A program made the translations under genes and the position numbers. Positions 38,715-48,451 of a stretch of 64,000 nt of DNA are shown here, in pieces. This stretch comes from a bacterium D16-36 (GTDB lineage: Bacteria > Bacillota > Clostridia > Lachnospirales > Lachnospiraceae). The notes beneath the pieces are model-generated. The model had not been told where the DNA came from. It did not search any database and saw nothing but the letters and a program-made list of their open reading frames with translations. Positions within the stretch are counted from its first letter, which is position 1, and every line of letters starts with the position of its first letter. The stretch covers positions 62,001 through 126,000 of the forward strand of contig RAYF01000007.1 of NCBI GenBank assembly GCA_003611745.1. The letters run 5' to 3'.

Positions 38715-40385
38715 TTATAATTCCCCGTAAAATGCATATGCATTTCTTCCATTGCTCTTGACATCATACATTGCCTTATCAGCCGCCGCCACTAAATCTG
38801 TCTGGTTTTTGGCATCTGACGGATAAAGTGCAACACCGATACTGGCATGGATATAATATTCCTTTTCCCCCAGCAAAACCGGCTCATGGAACACCTTCTG
38901 AATCTTTTTGAGATAATCCACAATAACCTCCCTGTCTGTATCATCTATCAATACCGTAAATTCATCCCCTGCCAGACGGTAAATCGAAAATCTGGCATCT
39001 GCCAGATTCTTTACACGGAGCGCCATTTCTTTTAAAACAATATCGCCGCTGCTATGCCCCAGAGTATCATTTATTTCCTTAAAATGGTCAATATTATATA
39101 AAACAAGCGCAAATTCCCTGCCGCTGTCAATCTTTTTCCTCAAAGACTCCATAAAAACACTGCGGTTGCTTAGCCCTGTCAGATTATCCACCCTGGCTGC
39201 CCTGCTCAAAGAAAATTTCGCATTCTCCAATGCCTGGCCCAGATGCCTTTTGCGCAAGTTATCCGCCAGCAGCACACATAATATGACAAGAAGCAGGGCA
39301 ATTACCACGGCAGAGATACGGATCATCGCAATATTCTTCTCTACGAAAGTCGGCGTATGGTTGATAAGCTCCCTGCCCTCCGGCAATTGTGATTCAGAAA
39401 TGCCAAAACGCTTCATTACGTTTTCATCAAAAAGAAATGTCTTCGGTGTATCAAGCTCCACGTCTATTTCCGCAAAGTCAGCGCCATCCAAATAATCCTG
39501 AACCATCTGCCCGGCAATTTTGCCCATCTGCCTCTGGGAAACCATCTCCCCTCCTAGAAAACCATGCCCCATTCCAATTGAAACCATACTGAATGTCGGG
39601 ATTTTAGCAGAAGAAGAAACCAGCCTAATCCCCTCAGAACCCATATAGTTATTGCCCTCCGAGTCCTCACTGCACATAATGTACAGAAGAATGCTTTCGT
39701 TATTTAGAGAAGACAGTGCAGATACCAGCTCCTCCTTCGTCATTTCTGAAGCATTCAGCTCCCTAAATTCCAGATGGTCAAATACCTTATTGTACTCATA
39801 AAATTCCTTGCGTTCCCCTTCACCGGTTAATGTATCGTCTAACACCGCCACAATCCGTTTTGCCTCTGGATACAGCTTTGAAGCAAAAGTAATCGTATTT
39901 TGATAAGATAATGATTCCACAACGCCTGTAATCAATGGATTCTGCCCGGCCTGCCTAGCAGTTGAGATATCATTGACTCCTTCAAAAGCAATCGGAATCC
40001 CATGAAAAAGTTCCTCCTGATAGGCCATCGCAAACTGAAGCGCAGCATCGTCCCCCACAATCAGCGCGTCAAAGGCGGGAACTTCTTGTAAGTATTGTTT
40101 CAGCGACTGATAAAATAATTGTGCGCTTTCCTCCGAAGTACTGTTCTTCGTATCCATAAATTTATATTCCAAATCTACATTCTCTGACAAAGCTTCCTGT
40201 ATTCCCTTAATCTGTTCCGGAACTGTCTCCCATGCATAAGAATAAGAACTGATAAACAAAACACGTCTGTTCCCTGCATCGGCAGATACACCTGACGTGG
40301 CCGCCAGTGCCAGCACCAGACAGGCAATACAGCCCACCGCCTGAAAAATACGTTTCAAACCTATCCGCTTTTCAATCATTGCCAT
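38715..40385 (-). CDS. Membrane diguanylate cyclase with ABC substrate-binding-type sensor
   Basis: The 556-residue product has an N-terminal signal anchor (about 13-33). An outer domain follows (about 38-340): VLFISSYSYAWETVPEQIKG, FDALIVGDDAALQFAMAY, PIAFEGVNDIS, typical of the ABC transporter substrate-binding family PF04392. The second membrane segment is 355-375, then the GGDEF domain. The signature reads AGDEF (472-476), a variant normally compatible with activity. No RxxD inhibitory site is visible just upstream. It would make c-di-GMP in response to an external ligand, unknown here. Two in-frame ATGs lie close together (40385 and 40379) and I keep the first. Confidence 0.88.
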   Translation of the reverse strand: MAMIEKRIGLKRIFQAVGCIACLVLALAATSGVSADAGNRRVLFISSYSYAWETVPEQIKGIQEALSENVDLEYKFMDTKNSTSEESAQLFYQSLKQYLQEVPAFDALIVGDDAALQFAMAYQEELFHGIPIAFEGVNDISTARQAGQNPLITGVVESLSYQNTITFASKLYPEAKRIVAVLDDTLTGEGERKEFYEYNKVFDHLEFRELNASEMTKEELVSALSSLNNESILLYIMCSEDSEGNNYMGSEGIRLVSSSAKIPTFSMVSIGMGHGFLGGEMVSQRQMGKIAGQMVQDYLDGADFAEIDVELDTPKTFLFDENVMKRFGISESQLPEGRELINHTPTFVEKNIAMIRISAVVIALLLVILCVLLADNLRKRHLGQALENAKFSLSRAARVDNLTGLSNRSVFMESLRKKIDSGREFALVLYNIDHFKEINDTLGHSSGDIVLKEMALRVKNLADARFSIYRLAGDEFTVLIDDTDREVIVDYLKKIQKVFHEPVLLGEKEYYIHASIGVALYPSDAKNQTDLVAAADKAMYDVKSNGRNAYAFYGEL

Positions 40386-40486
40386 ACCCAGCCTTTCCCA
40401 CTTTTCGATAATTCATGCACGCAAATCTTTCCTATACTATACACCAAATCCTAAAAGAAAAAAAGAGTTGATTTAGTTCTGCTGCC

Positions 40487-40562
40487 AAAATCAGTTTTTA
40501 GTATATATCCATTGCTGCCAATATAAATATGTTGCCAATTACAGCCGGCTGCTTTCTAAATG
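40487..40562. mobile_element. Fragment of the MITE-like repeat
   Basis: AAAATCAGTTTTTAGTATATATCCATTGCTGCC and the following ~45 bases match the left end of the elements at 30451 and 59152. Only this end is present; the rest is lost. It sits between the GGDEF start and the yhgE promoter. Confidence 0.65.
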
Positions 40563-40578
40563 CCGGCAAAAAATTTTA

Positions 40579-40607
40579 TAGACAAAATCCACGTATGCCT
40601 GTAAAAT
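40579..40607 (+). promoter_or_regulatory. Promoter of the yhgE operon
   Basis: TAGACA (40579-40584), exactly 17 bp, then TAAAAT (40602-40607): five of six matches in each box. It is about 70 bp before the first start codon, which has AGAAGGAGG. Confidence 0.65.
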
Positions 40608-40677
40608 TATATAGTATGAACACAAAAGCGGATAAAACATGCCGTTCAGCATTTAGAAGGAGGAAAAAATATCTGTC

Positions 40678-42807
40678 ATGAAGAATATTAAAAAAATATT
40701 TTTTTCTGATTTGCATTCAATGATACGAAACTTATATGTTCTTATTATAGCACTGGGCCTGTGCTGCCTCCCGGCCCTCTATGCATGGTTTAATATTTAT
40801 TCCAACTGGGACCCCTACGGCAATACTGGAAATATCAGGATTGCCGTTGCCTCCCAGGACACAGGGTACACAGATGCAGACGGCCATACAACCAATACAG
40901 GCGACGCCATTCTAGATACATTAAAAGAAAACACCAGCATCCACTGGGTTTTTACCTCAGCCAAAAAGGCCAGACAGAGCGTTTACAGCGGCGACTGCTA
41001 TGCCGCTGTTATTCTGCCAAAGGATTTTTCCAAGAACATGTACAATGGATTTATGCAGGATTTAAAACACCCGCAGATTATCTATTATGAAAATGAAAAG
41101 AAAAATGCAGTAGCTACTAAAATTACTGATACGGCTGTCACAAACCTGCAAAACAATGTTAATAAAATGTACATCTCAATCATTGTCCAGAATGCATTTG
41201 AAAAAGAAAACAAGGTAATTGAAGAAACAGACAGCCATGACACCATCTCCGCACTTCTGAAAAAAGTGGAGCAGATTTCGGCAAACCTTTCCGGCTACGC
41301 CAATACGGTAACATCCCTGACAGATGCCAACAAAAAGCTCTCTGTCTCAATTGACGGTGCCAAGGCAAATTTGAACCAGATCCAGAAGAAATTAGAAAAA
41401 CAGGCTGTCTCACCAAAAGATAGTATTTCTGATTCTTCCCTTTTGCAAAAACTACTGCAGAAAGACAAAGCGGTTTCAGATTCTTTGTCATTAGCTTCCC
41501 TACATATTGACAAAATAAAATCACTAAATAAAATCAAATCTAAAACTGCCTATTATAAAAAAGCCCTGGCACAACTAGAAAAGGCTCAGGAGCAGCTAAA
41601 TAGAATAACTGATGCTTTCCAGTCGCTCCCATCTGACTCTAGGCTGCAGAGCAGCTACAGTCATCTGTTGCCAAAATTAGAAAAACAGCTTGACGCAATA
41701 AATGCATTGAAGAGGCAGCTCCAGCTGGGAATTACTGCAGCCAGAAATAATGCGGCTGATAAGTCTGATAAAAGCAGGCAGTTATTAGAAAAGGCAGAAG
41801 CGGCCTGCCAAAACAAGATATCTTCACTGAAAAATGAATTTGACAATGTGATTACACCTCTCATAGAGGAGGCTGCTTCGGTATCTGATACGCTGCAGAA
41901 AGATATCTCTGACGCCCTGCTGAATATTACAGAAGATATCGCCCTGCTGAAACAGATTTTTAACGGAACGAAATCCGGGCTGTCATCCGCAAATGAAAGC
42001 CTTACCTCCCTGTCTGAAATCATTGGGCAGGCAGTTAAAGATTTAGAGGAAATCAACAATACAATCGGCTCATTGTCAGAGAGCAAATGGCTTGAAAGGG
42101 CCCTCTCCTTTATTCAGGGGAATCCTGAAGAGTACGGCAGCTTTTTCTCTGCCCCAATTAAGACAAAAACAGAACGGGTATACCCTGTAGAAAACTATGG
42201 TTCCGGTGTTACTCCTTTCTACACTACACTGGCCATCTGGGTGGGTGGTATTTTCCTTGTATCCATGATAAAAACTGCCCCTAACCAGAAAAAATACCCG
42301 GATGCCAGACCCCATGAACTCTTTCTGGGCCGTTTCCTCCTCTTCTTCTGCTTAGGACAGCTGCAAACCCTAATCATTGTTATCGGCAACCTCGCCCTGC
42401 TGCATACACAATGTCTGTACCCAAAACATTTCTGGTTTGCATCTGCTGTGGCAAGTTTTACCTTTCTGCTGCTCATTTACTCCTTTACTGTTTCATTCGG
42501 CGATATCGGAAAAGCGTTAATAGTGGTTTTTGTTGTTATTCAAATTGCGGGTTCCAGCGGGACTTACCCAATAGAAATCCTGCCGGAATTCTACCAGAGG
42601 GTTTACACCTTCTTCCCCTTCCCGTATGCAATCAACGCTATGCGGGAAGCTATCTGCGGCTTAAATGGCAGCGATTTCTATATCTACTTGTGCCAGCTGC
42701 TGCTGTTCGCATTTGCGGCACTGATACTTGGGCTTGTTATCCGCCTTCCTTTCCGCAAAATAAACCACTTTGTGGAAAAACGCATGGAAGACACAGGATT
42801 TATGTAG
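40678..42807 (+). CDS. YhgE/Pip-family membrane protein (first of two)
   Basis: The 709-residue product has an N-terminal membrane helix (about 18-40) followed by LYAWFNIYSNWDPYGNTGNI, the hallmark of the YhgE/Pip N-terminal domain. Residues 60-500 are a large outer region rich in coiled coil (ISANLSGYANTVTSLTDANK, AQLEKAQEQLNRITDAF). The C-terminal 210 residues contain about five membrane segments resembling ABC-2 permeases. Relatives include the phage-infection protein Pip and the type VII secretion component YueB/EsaA. No WXG100, EssC or LXG gene is nearby, so a secretion role is not supported here. The operon continues with a small membrane protein and a second YhgE. Confidence 0.85.
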   Translation: MKNIKKIFFSDLHSMIRNLYVLIIALGLCCLPALYAWFNIYSNWDPYGNTGNIRIAVASQDTGYTDADGHTTNTGDAILDTLKENTSIHWVFTSAKKARQSVYSGDCYAAVILPKDFSKNMYNGFMQDLKHPQIIYYENEKKNAVATKITDTAVTNLQNNVNKMYISIIVQNAFEKENKVIEETDSHDTISALLKKVEQISANLSGYANTVTSLTDANKKLSVSIDGAKANLNQIQKKLEKQAVSPKDSISDSSLLQKLLQKDKAVSDSLSLASLHIDKIKSLNKIKSKTAYYKKALAQLEKAQEQLNRITDAFQSLPSDSRLQSSYSHLLPKLEKQLDAINALKRQLQLGITAARNNAADKSDKSRQLLEKAEAACQNKISSLKNEFDNVITPLIEEAASVSDTLQKDISDALLNITEDIALLKQIFNGTKSGLSSANESLTSLSEIIGQAVKDLEEINNTIGSLSESKWLERALSFIQGNPEEYGSFFSAPIKTKTERVYPVENYGSGVTPFYTTLAIWVGGIFLVSMIKTAPNQKKYPDARPHELFLGRFLLFFCLGQLQTLIIVIGNLALLHTQCLYPKHFWFASAVASFTFLLLIYSFTVSFGDIGKALIVVFVVIQIAGSSGTYPIEILPEFYQRVYTFFPFPYAINAMREAICGLNGSDFYIYLCQLLLFAFAALILGLVIRLPFRKINHFVEKRMEDTGFM

Positions 42808-42862
42808 GGAGCTGTAAATATAATAATTTATTTGCAGTTCATAAGAAAGACGAGGTATAATC

Positions 42863-43315
42863 ATGGAAAATCAAGATAAATATGAAAAGCTGTACCACGA
42901 ACTGATACAGCAGCAGCAGGAAATCCACTGCCAAAACCAGAAGCATATTAAGAACGGTATAAAATATATTATATTTATTCCTCTGGTTTTTCTTGCACTG
43001 GCATTTTTTTCGGAAAACGGCAAAGTCATTTTCCTGACACTCTGGATTGTATCCATGTTTTTACTGTCCGCCTATCTCATTTACATAGAATATCTGGACT
43101 TTCAGATTCAGGAAAGAATAGCCAAAATAAGCGAGAATGAACTTTCAGAGGCACAATCCCTGATTGGCGGCAGGTTGGACGAATTTGAGGAAAATGTATT
43201 GGATATCTTAAAAGAATGGGAAGAAAGCCTCCCTCCCCGGAAAAAAATTGAGGATATCCTAAAAATGCGGCATTCCACCACAGGAAAAAAACAAAAAGAG
43301 GAGGAGCAGCCATGA
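42863..43315 (+). CDS. Small two-helix membrane protein between the yhgE genes
   Basis: The 150-residue product has a charged, Gln/His-rich start, two adjacent membrane segments (about 34-52 and 55-73: IIFIPLVFLALAFF, VIFLTLWIVSMFLLSAYLIY) and a charged helical tail (EILKEWEESLPPRKKIEDIL-like). It lies 55 bp after the first yhgE, and its TGA overlaps the ATG of the second, so it is translated as part of the set. I recognise no family. A regulatory or assembly subunit for the two YhgE proteins is an inference from position. Confidence 0.75.
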   Translation: MENQDKYEKLYHELIQQQQEIHCQNQKHIKNGIKYIIFIPLVFLALAFFSENGKVIFLTLWIVSMFLLSAYLIYIEYLDFQIQERIAKISENELSEAQSLIGGRLDEFEENVLDILKEWEESLPPRKKIEDILKMRHSTTGKKQKEEEQP

Positions 43316-44958
43316 AAAATATATGGAAAATTATACGAAACGACTTCCGAAATATCTCTACAAATGTAGTAGCAGTTGTCCTTGTAATCGGGCTGTGCGT
43401 GCTGCCTTCCCTTTATGCATGGTTCAATATTTTTTCCAACTGGGATCCTTATCTTGAAGATGCCACTTCCAATTTGAAAATCGCTGTCTTTTCCAAAGAC
43501 GCTGGAATTACCGTTGGAAGGCTTAACCTGTGTATTGGCAATTCCATTACAGACGCATTAAGCCAAAATGCTACAATCGGCTGGATTTTTCCTGATGATG
43601 AGCGAACTGCGGTCAATGGAGTATATGACGGCAGCTGTTATGCGGCACTTGTTATTCCGGAAAACTTTACAGAAAGCATTGCCGGCATCACAGAAGGGAA
43701 TCTTGAAGGCGGGACAATTTCTTATTACGAAAACGAAAAAAAGAATGCCATTGCCACAAAAATAACCTCAAAAGCCAAAAGTACTGTTGAAACACAGGTA
43801 AACCGTACCGTATTCAGCACTATTACCGAAATCCTCAGCAAAATAGGGGATTCCCTGCAGAACATAGAAGAACAGAATGAGATCCGCTCTACAATGGCAG
43901 CTAAATTAGAAAATATAGAGAAGGATATTTCACATTATGCCGCCTCTTTAACTGCAGCAGGCCATGCAGCGGACTCTGCAAAAGATTCTGCCACCACTTT
44001 AAATAAGCTATCCCAAAAAATGGTCTCTGACCTGCAGGATGATCTATCCCTGCTTTCTTCCGGTACATTTACGCTGACCGGGCTGCAGACTGCCAATATC
44101 CGTCTTGCAGACTATGCGGATGTCTTAGAAACAGGCAGCAGCAGTCTGGCACAGTCAAAAAAACTTTTAAAAGACTTACAGGGCATGATACAAAAGGCCA
44201 AAAAGGAGATTCTTGGGACCGAAGACAGTGAGCAATTGCAAAATATGCTTTCCATTCTCAAAAACCAGCCGGAAAAAATTGGTGCCTATTTTTCCTCGCC
44301 TGTGGAATTAAAGACAGTCCCTGTCTATGACACAGACAATTACGGATCTGCCATGGCTCCATTCTACTCCGTTCTCGCCATCTGGGTGGGTTCGCTGATC
44401 CTTGTGGCCATCATCCACTTAAAAGTCCATCCTCTGGAACAGGACAAACCGTTTAAGGTGTATGAAGAGTTTTTTGGAAGGTACTTTATCTTCTTCCTGA
44501 TCGGACAGATTCAGACTATGATCTGCGTATTCGGCAATCTGTTCTTTTTAGAAATCCAGTGCCAGCATCCATTTCTATTCTGGTTTGCGTCCGCAGTCAG
44601 CAGCTTTGTCTTTACGCTGCTCATCTATGCACTGGTATTTGTATTTGGAAACGTAGGCGAGGCTCTTGCAGTCGTAATTATGGTTATTCAGGTGGCCGGC
44701 ACCGGGGGAACCTTCCCAAAAGAAGTACTGCCTGCTGTCTATCAGAATGTCTATCAGTTCCTTCCCTTCCCTTACTGTATGACAGCTCTGAGGGAGTGTG
44801 TTGCCGGAATGTACAAAAACGACTACTGGATTGCCCTTGGTAAATTGATGATCTTTGCCGCCGCTTCACTGGCAGTCGGCCTGCTCTTAAAGAAACCATT
44901 TGCCGGACTCAACGAACGCATTGAGAGAAGCAAAGAAAAAAGTGATTTGATGGTATAA
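43312..44958 (+). CDS. YhgE/Pip-family membrane protein (second of two)
   Basis: The 548-residue product has the same layout as the first copy: an N-terminal helix, LYAWFNIFSNWDPY, an outer coiled-coil region that is about 150 residues shorter, and five C-terminal membrane segments (SVLAIWVGSLILVAI, FWFASAVSSFVFTLLIYAL, AVVIMVIQVAGTGGTFP). The start overlaps the previous stop by four bases (ATGA), with AGGAGG upstream. The two copies share FYSVLAIWVG/FYTTLAIWVG and GTGGTFP/GSSGTYP landmarks but are clearly diverged. They may form a heterodimeric transporter. The substrate is unknown. Confidence 0.85.
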   Translation: MKNIWKIIRNDFRNISTNVVAVVLVIGLCVLPSLYAWFNIFSNWDPYLEDATSNLKIAVFSKDAGITVGRLNLCIGNSITDALSQNATIGWIFPDDERTAVNGVYDGSCYAALVIPENFTESIAGITEGNLEGGTISYYENEKKNAIATKITSKAKSTVETQVNRTVFSTITEILSKIGDSLQNIEEQNEIRSTMAAKLENIEKDISHYAASLTAAGHAADSAKDSATTLNKLSQKMVSDLQDDLSLLSSGTFTLTGLQTANIRLADYADVLETGSSSLAQSKKLLKDLQGMIQKAKKEILGTEDSEQLQNMLSILKNQPEKIGAYFSSPVELKTVPVYDTDNYGSAMAPFYSVLAIWVGSLILVAIIHLKVHPLEQDKPFKVYEEFFGRYFIFFLIGQIQTMICVFGNLFFLEIQCQHPFLFWFASAVSSFVFTLLIYALVFVFGNVGEALAVVIMVIQVAGTGGTFPKEVLPAVYQNVYQFLPFPYCMTALRECVAGMYKNDYWIALGKLMIFAAASLAVGLLLKKPFAGLNERIERSKEKSDLMV

Positions 44959-44985
44959 AAAGGGCACAAGCTTCGCTTGTGCCCT
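44957..44985 (-). terminator. Terminator of tRNA-Thr
   Basis: A 10-bp stem AGGGCACAAG/CTTGTGCCCT with loop CTTCG or CGAAG, followed by T5 on the minus strand, about 25 bp after the tRNA. It is the best-conserved member of the dispersed hairpin family. It also touches the stop codon of the convergent yhgE gene but has no T run on that strand. Confidence 0.8.
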
Positions 44986-45008
44986 AGCAACACTGGCTTT
45001 ACGCATTA

Positions 45009-45081
45009 AGCTGAAAATGGGACTTGAACCCACGACCCCTTCATTACGAGTGAAGTGCTCTACCAACTGAGCTATTTCAGC
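45009..45081 (-). tRNA. tRNA-Thr (anticodon CGT)
   Basis: A complete cloverleaf on the minus strand: acceptor GCTGAAA with TTTCAGC, anticodon stem CTTCA/TGAAG with loop CTCGTAA giving CGT, T-loop TTCAAGT and discriminator T. The length is 73 bases and CCA is not encoded. A strong hairpin terminator follows. Confidence 0.95.
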
Positions 45082-45116
45082 ACTGATAGATATTTTATAA
45101 TAATATTGTCAAAAGG

Positions 45117-45926
45117 TCAAGTTTTTTTGAAAATTTTCAAGCCGAAAATTTCCTCCTCCGTCAAACTGCGGTATCCTCCCGGCTCCAGCCCTTCATCCAG
45201 CACAAGATTTCCCATGGAAACACGTCTCAAATACTGAACCGACTTGCCCACCTTCCCAAACATCCTCTTTATCTGGTGATAGCGCCCCTCCGTTATCGTT
45301 ATCTCCAGCCTTGTCTGGCAAATCCTATTCTCTTCCGGCTTCTCCAGATTATCTATCTCCGCAGAACCTGCCTCAAAACCGTCAAAGTCAAGCAGCCTGC
45401 CTTCCCCGTCATAATAGCTGATTTTTTCTAATTTCGCAGGCCTCGTCTTCTTCCCATCACCAATATCAAGGCCCTCACCAAAAAGTTTCTGATCTTCCGC
45501 CGTTACCATCCCCTCAACCCAGACCTGATACACTTTCTCCACATGTTTCTTGGGGGACAAAAGCTCATGGGCCAATGGGCCGTCATTTGTAAGTAAAAGC
45601 AACCCCTCTGTATCCTTATCCAATCGCCCTGCCGGAAATAAATCCTTTGCGTGCGGACAAGTAATGTAATCCACCACCGTCTTAGCATCCTTATCCCTTG
45701 ATGCAGAAACAACGCCTTTCGGTTTATTAAGCATATAATACTCGCTTACTGCATATGATACTACTTTTCCGTCCAAAAGCACCTCCATGCCTTCGTCCAC
45801 TTTATCTTCTGGCCTCTTCGCTGCCACGCCATTTAGAAGAACCCGTCCGGAACGAATGATTTTCTTCACCTCCGAACGGGTTCCCAGACCGGCATGCGCT
45901 AAAAATTTGTCTAACCGCATAACCAT
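45117..45926 (-). CDS. RsuA/RluB-family 16S/23S rRNA pseudouridine synthase
   Basis: The 269-residue product has an N-terminal S4 RNA-binding domain (RLDKFLAHAGLGTRSEVKKI, then GRVLLNG). The catalytic domain has GRLDKDTEGLLLLTNDG with the active aspartate, and GRYHQIKRMFGKVGKSVQYL near the end. Length and motifs fit the RsuA/RluB/RluE group; which uridine is modified cannot be told. GGAG lies 5 bases before ATG at 45926. GlgA ends 45 bp upstream. Confidence 0.92.
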   Translation of the reverse strand: MVMRLDKFLAHAGLGTRSEVKKIIRSGRVLLNGVAAKRPEDKVDEGMEVLLDGKVVSYAVSEYYMLNKPKGVVSASRDKDAKTVVDYITCPHAKDLFPAGRLDKDTEGLLLLTNDGPLAHELLSPKKHVEKVYQVWVEGMVTAEDQKLFGEGLDIGDGKKTRPAKLEKISYYDGEGRLLDFDGFEAGSAEIDNLEKPEENRICQTRLEITITEGRYHQIKRMFGKVGKSVQYLRRVSMGNLVLDEGLEPGGYRSLTEEEIFGLKIFKKT

Positions 45927-45971
45927 CTATTCTCCATTAATCCATACAAAACCACCACACAGGGCATCCCT

Positions 45972-47408
45972 CTAGAGACGATTATATAACTCTGCATACT
46001 TGCCTGCAGAACTATTCCAAGAGAAATCAACTGCCATGCCGCGGTCAATGATTTTGTTCCATTCCCTTTTCCTGTTATAATAAACATCCTTTGCGTACCG
46101 TATGGTATGAAGCATCTCATGTGCATTGTAATTGCAGAAAGAAAATCCTGTTCCCTTACTCTCGTACTCATTATAAGGCTCTACTGTATCACGAAGGCCA
46201 CCGGTTTCACGTACAATAGGCACCGTACCATAACGGAGGCTCATCAACTGCGAAAGCCCGCATGGCTCAAATAAGGATGGCATCAAAAATGCATCACATC
46301 CGGCATAAATCTTGTGTGAACGCTCGTTAGAATAGAAGATATTTGCTGAAACCCTATCATGGTATTTCCATTCAAAATGACGGAATAAGTTCTCATAGCG
46401 TTCTTCACCTGTCCCCAGAACAACAAGCTGTGTATCCTCCGCACATATTTCTTCAATTACATAATCAATCAGATCAAAACCTTTCTGATCTGTCAACCTC
46501 GAACAGATTCCAATCATAAACTTCTTGTCATCTTCTTCCAGCCCAAGCTCCTTCTGCAAGCCGCGCTTATTTTTTACCTTTTCCTTACGGAAATTCTTAG
46601 CATTATAATTTGCATAAATCAGTGGGTCTGTTTCCGGATTATATTCGTTATAATCAAGCCCATTGACAATACCAACCAGCGCATTACTCCTCGCACGCAT
46701 CAGGCCGTCCAGATGCTCACCATAAAACGGCATCTTAATTTCCTCTGCATACGAATCACTGACTGTTGTTACCATATCAGCATAAACAATACCGCCCTTA
46801 AGATAATTTGCATCTCCATACGCCTCTAATTTGTCTGCCGTAAAGAAATACGATTTCAATCCCGTGATATCCTTGACCTTCTGCAAATCCCAAATTCCCT
46901 GAAACTTGAGATTATGTATCGTCATGATTGTCTTGATATTATTGTAAAAAGGATTTTCACTAAACATATCCTTCAAATAAACAGGAATCAACCCTGTCTG
47001 CCAGTCATGGCAATGAATAATGTCCGGACGGAACTCCAGGCTTGGCAGCGCTGACAGGGATGCCTTACAGAAAAATGCAAACTTCTCAATATCCTCGTGG
47101 ATATTGCCATAAGGCTGAAAACCATTAAAATAAAACTCATTATCTATGAAATAGAATTTAACATTTTCATATTCCATTTCCAGAACACCAACGTACTGCT
47201 TCCGCCACGCCAGATCAATATAAAAGTGTGTTACATAATTCATCTTCTGCTTCCATTCCTCTGGAATACAGGCATATTTAGGAACCATAACACGCACATC
47301 AAATTCCTTTTTATTAAAATACTTTGGCAGTGAACCTACCACATCGGCAAGCCCTCCTGTTTTAATAAAAGGTATACATTCTGATGCGACAAATAATACA
47401 TTCTTCAT
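45972..47408 (-). CDS. glgA: Glycogen synthase (ADP-glucose type)
   Basis: The 478-residue GT5 enzyme extends alpha-1,4-glucan from ADP-glucose. KTGGLADVVGSLPK (16-29) binds the nucleotide sugar. HCDWQTGL-like HCHDWQTGLIPVYL and the C-terminal SLFEPCGLSQLMSLRYGTVP are GT5 signatures. I start at the ATG at 47408 (GAGGAAGTTTCT upstream). The frame extends to 47516 but the added residues do not resemble the family. A promoter with perfect TATAAT lies at 47521-47548. No other glg gene is in the window. Confidence 0.95.
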   Translation of the reverse strand: MKNVLFVASECIPFIKTGGLADVVGSLPKYFNKKEFDVRVMVPKYACIPEEWKQKMNYVTHFYIDLAWRKQYVGVLEMEYENVKFYFIDNEFYFNGFQPYGNIHEDIEKFAFFCKASLSALPSLEFRPDIIHCHDWQTGLIPVYLKDMFSENPFYNNIKTIMTIHNLKFQGIWDLQKVKDITGLKSYFFTADKLEAYGDANYLKGGIVYADMVTTVSDSYAEEIKMPFYGEHLDGLMRARSNALVGIVNGLDYNEYNPETDPLIYANYNAKNFRKEKVKNKRGLQKELGLEEDDKKFMIGICSRLTDQKGFDLIDYVIEEICAEDTQLVVLGTGEERYENLFRHFEWKYHDRVSANIFYSNERSHKIYAGCDAFLMPSLFEPCGLSQLMSLRYGTVPIVRETGGLRDTVEPYNEYESKGTGFSFCNYNAHEMLHTIRYAKDVYYNRKREWNKIIDRGMAVDFSWNSSAGKYAELYNRL

Positions 47409-47520
47409 AGAAACTTCCTCCTTGTTTACCCATGAAATATTTATTCTCTCGTACACAGCAGATAACGCACAAATTCTACAAAACCTGCCGCGCAGACAAA
47501 TTTTAACATTGGACATATCT

Positions 47521-47548
47521 ATTATACCTTAAATCCCACGTCATGCAA
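47521..47548 (-). promoter_or_regulatory. Promoter for glgA
   Basis: TTGCAT (47543-47548), a 16-bp spacer and TATAAT (47521-47526) on the minus strand; the transcript leader would be about 105 bases. The remaining bases up to spo0A hold a 7-bp hairpin (47589-47615) and nothing else clear. Confidence 0.6.
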
Positions 47549-47656
47549 AGGTTTTATTAGAAGATTCTATAGATTTTTTTACTTATTAGTTACTGTTCAC
47601 TCCGTGCCCAGTAACACTTATTGTTCCAATCTTCAGCCAGAACCAGATATTTTTCG

Positions 47657-48451
47657 CTATGCCCTCATTTTGTACTCCAAACGTATCTTGTCAGCAATCA
47701 ATGCGACAAACTCTGAATTTGTCGGTTTCCCCTTCCGGGAACTCACCGTGTAACCAAATAATTCTTCTATCGTATCCATTTTCCCCCTGCTCCATGCCAC
47801 CTCTATAGCATGGCGGATTGCCCTTTCTACCCTGCTTGATGTTGTTTTATGGTTTTTGGCAATCGTCGGATACAGTCTTTTGGTGATAGAGCCCAGCATT
47901 TCGCTGTCGTTTACTGACATAATAATAGCATCTCTTAAATACTGATATCCTTTAATATGTGCGGGTACACCGATTTCATGTATAATATTTGTGACATCAG
48001 CTTCCAAGGAATTCTTTACCTTCGGCGTATGGTTTTCAAAAACGGTATTAATCACTTTATTATCCTTTTCCCCGCGCACACCCACAGCTTTTACTCTGGA
48101 AATAACAACTCTGGTATCAAAAGGCTTCAAAATGTAATATGCTGCTCCCAGCGCAAAAGCATTTTCAGTCACACTCTCCTGACTGACTGCGGAAACTACA
48201 ATAATCTGCGGCAGTTTGTCCTGTGAATCGCTCTTCTTTAAGCGCTCCATAACGCCAAGACCATCTATTTTCGGCATAATCAAATCCAACAATACAACAT
48301 CGGGTTTTACCAGATGAATCATTTTCAGAGCTTCCTCGCCATCCGCCGCTGTGCCTACCACCTCAATATCTTCCTCTCTGGCAAGTGCTTCCTTTAGTAA
48401 ATTCACAATTCTTTTGTTATCATCCACCACTAAAACCCTTACTTTTTGCAT
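47657..48451 (-). CDS. spo0A: Sporulation master regulator Spo0A
   Basis: The 264-residue product has a receiver domain (1-125) with D10/D11 and phosphoacceptor D56 in LLDLIMPK, plus YYILKPFD. The C-terminal Spo0A DNA-binding domain (about 150-264) has [16 protein letters not shown] and [21 protein letters not shown], diagnostic of Spo0A. When phosphorylated it commits the cell to sporulation and stationary-phase programmes. It follows spoIVB as in Bacillus and other clostridia. A TTTCGACG/CGTCGAAA sequence 126 bp upstream resembles a 0A box. Confidence 0.97.
   Translation of the reverse strand: MQKVRVLVVDDNKRIVNLLKEALAREEDIEVVGTAADGEEALKMIHLVKPDVVLLDLIMPKIDGLGVMERLKKSDSQDKLPQIIVVSAVSQESVTENAFALGAAYYILKPFDTRVVISRVKAVGVRGEKDNKVINTVFENHTPKVKNSLEADVTNIIHEIGVPAHIKGYQYLRDAIIMSVNDSEMLGSITKRLYPTIAKNHKTTSSRVERAIRHAIEVAWSRGKMDTIEELFGYTVSSRKGKPTNSEFVALIADKIRLEYKMRA

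Noticed and set aside
40678-44958. Type VII secretion locus
   Set aside because: YhgE relatives are present, but no EssC-type ATPase, WXG100 or LXG protein is encoded nearby.
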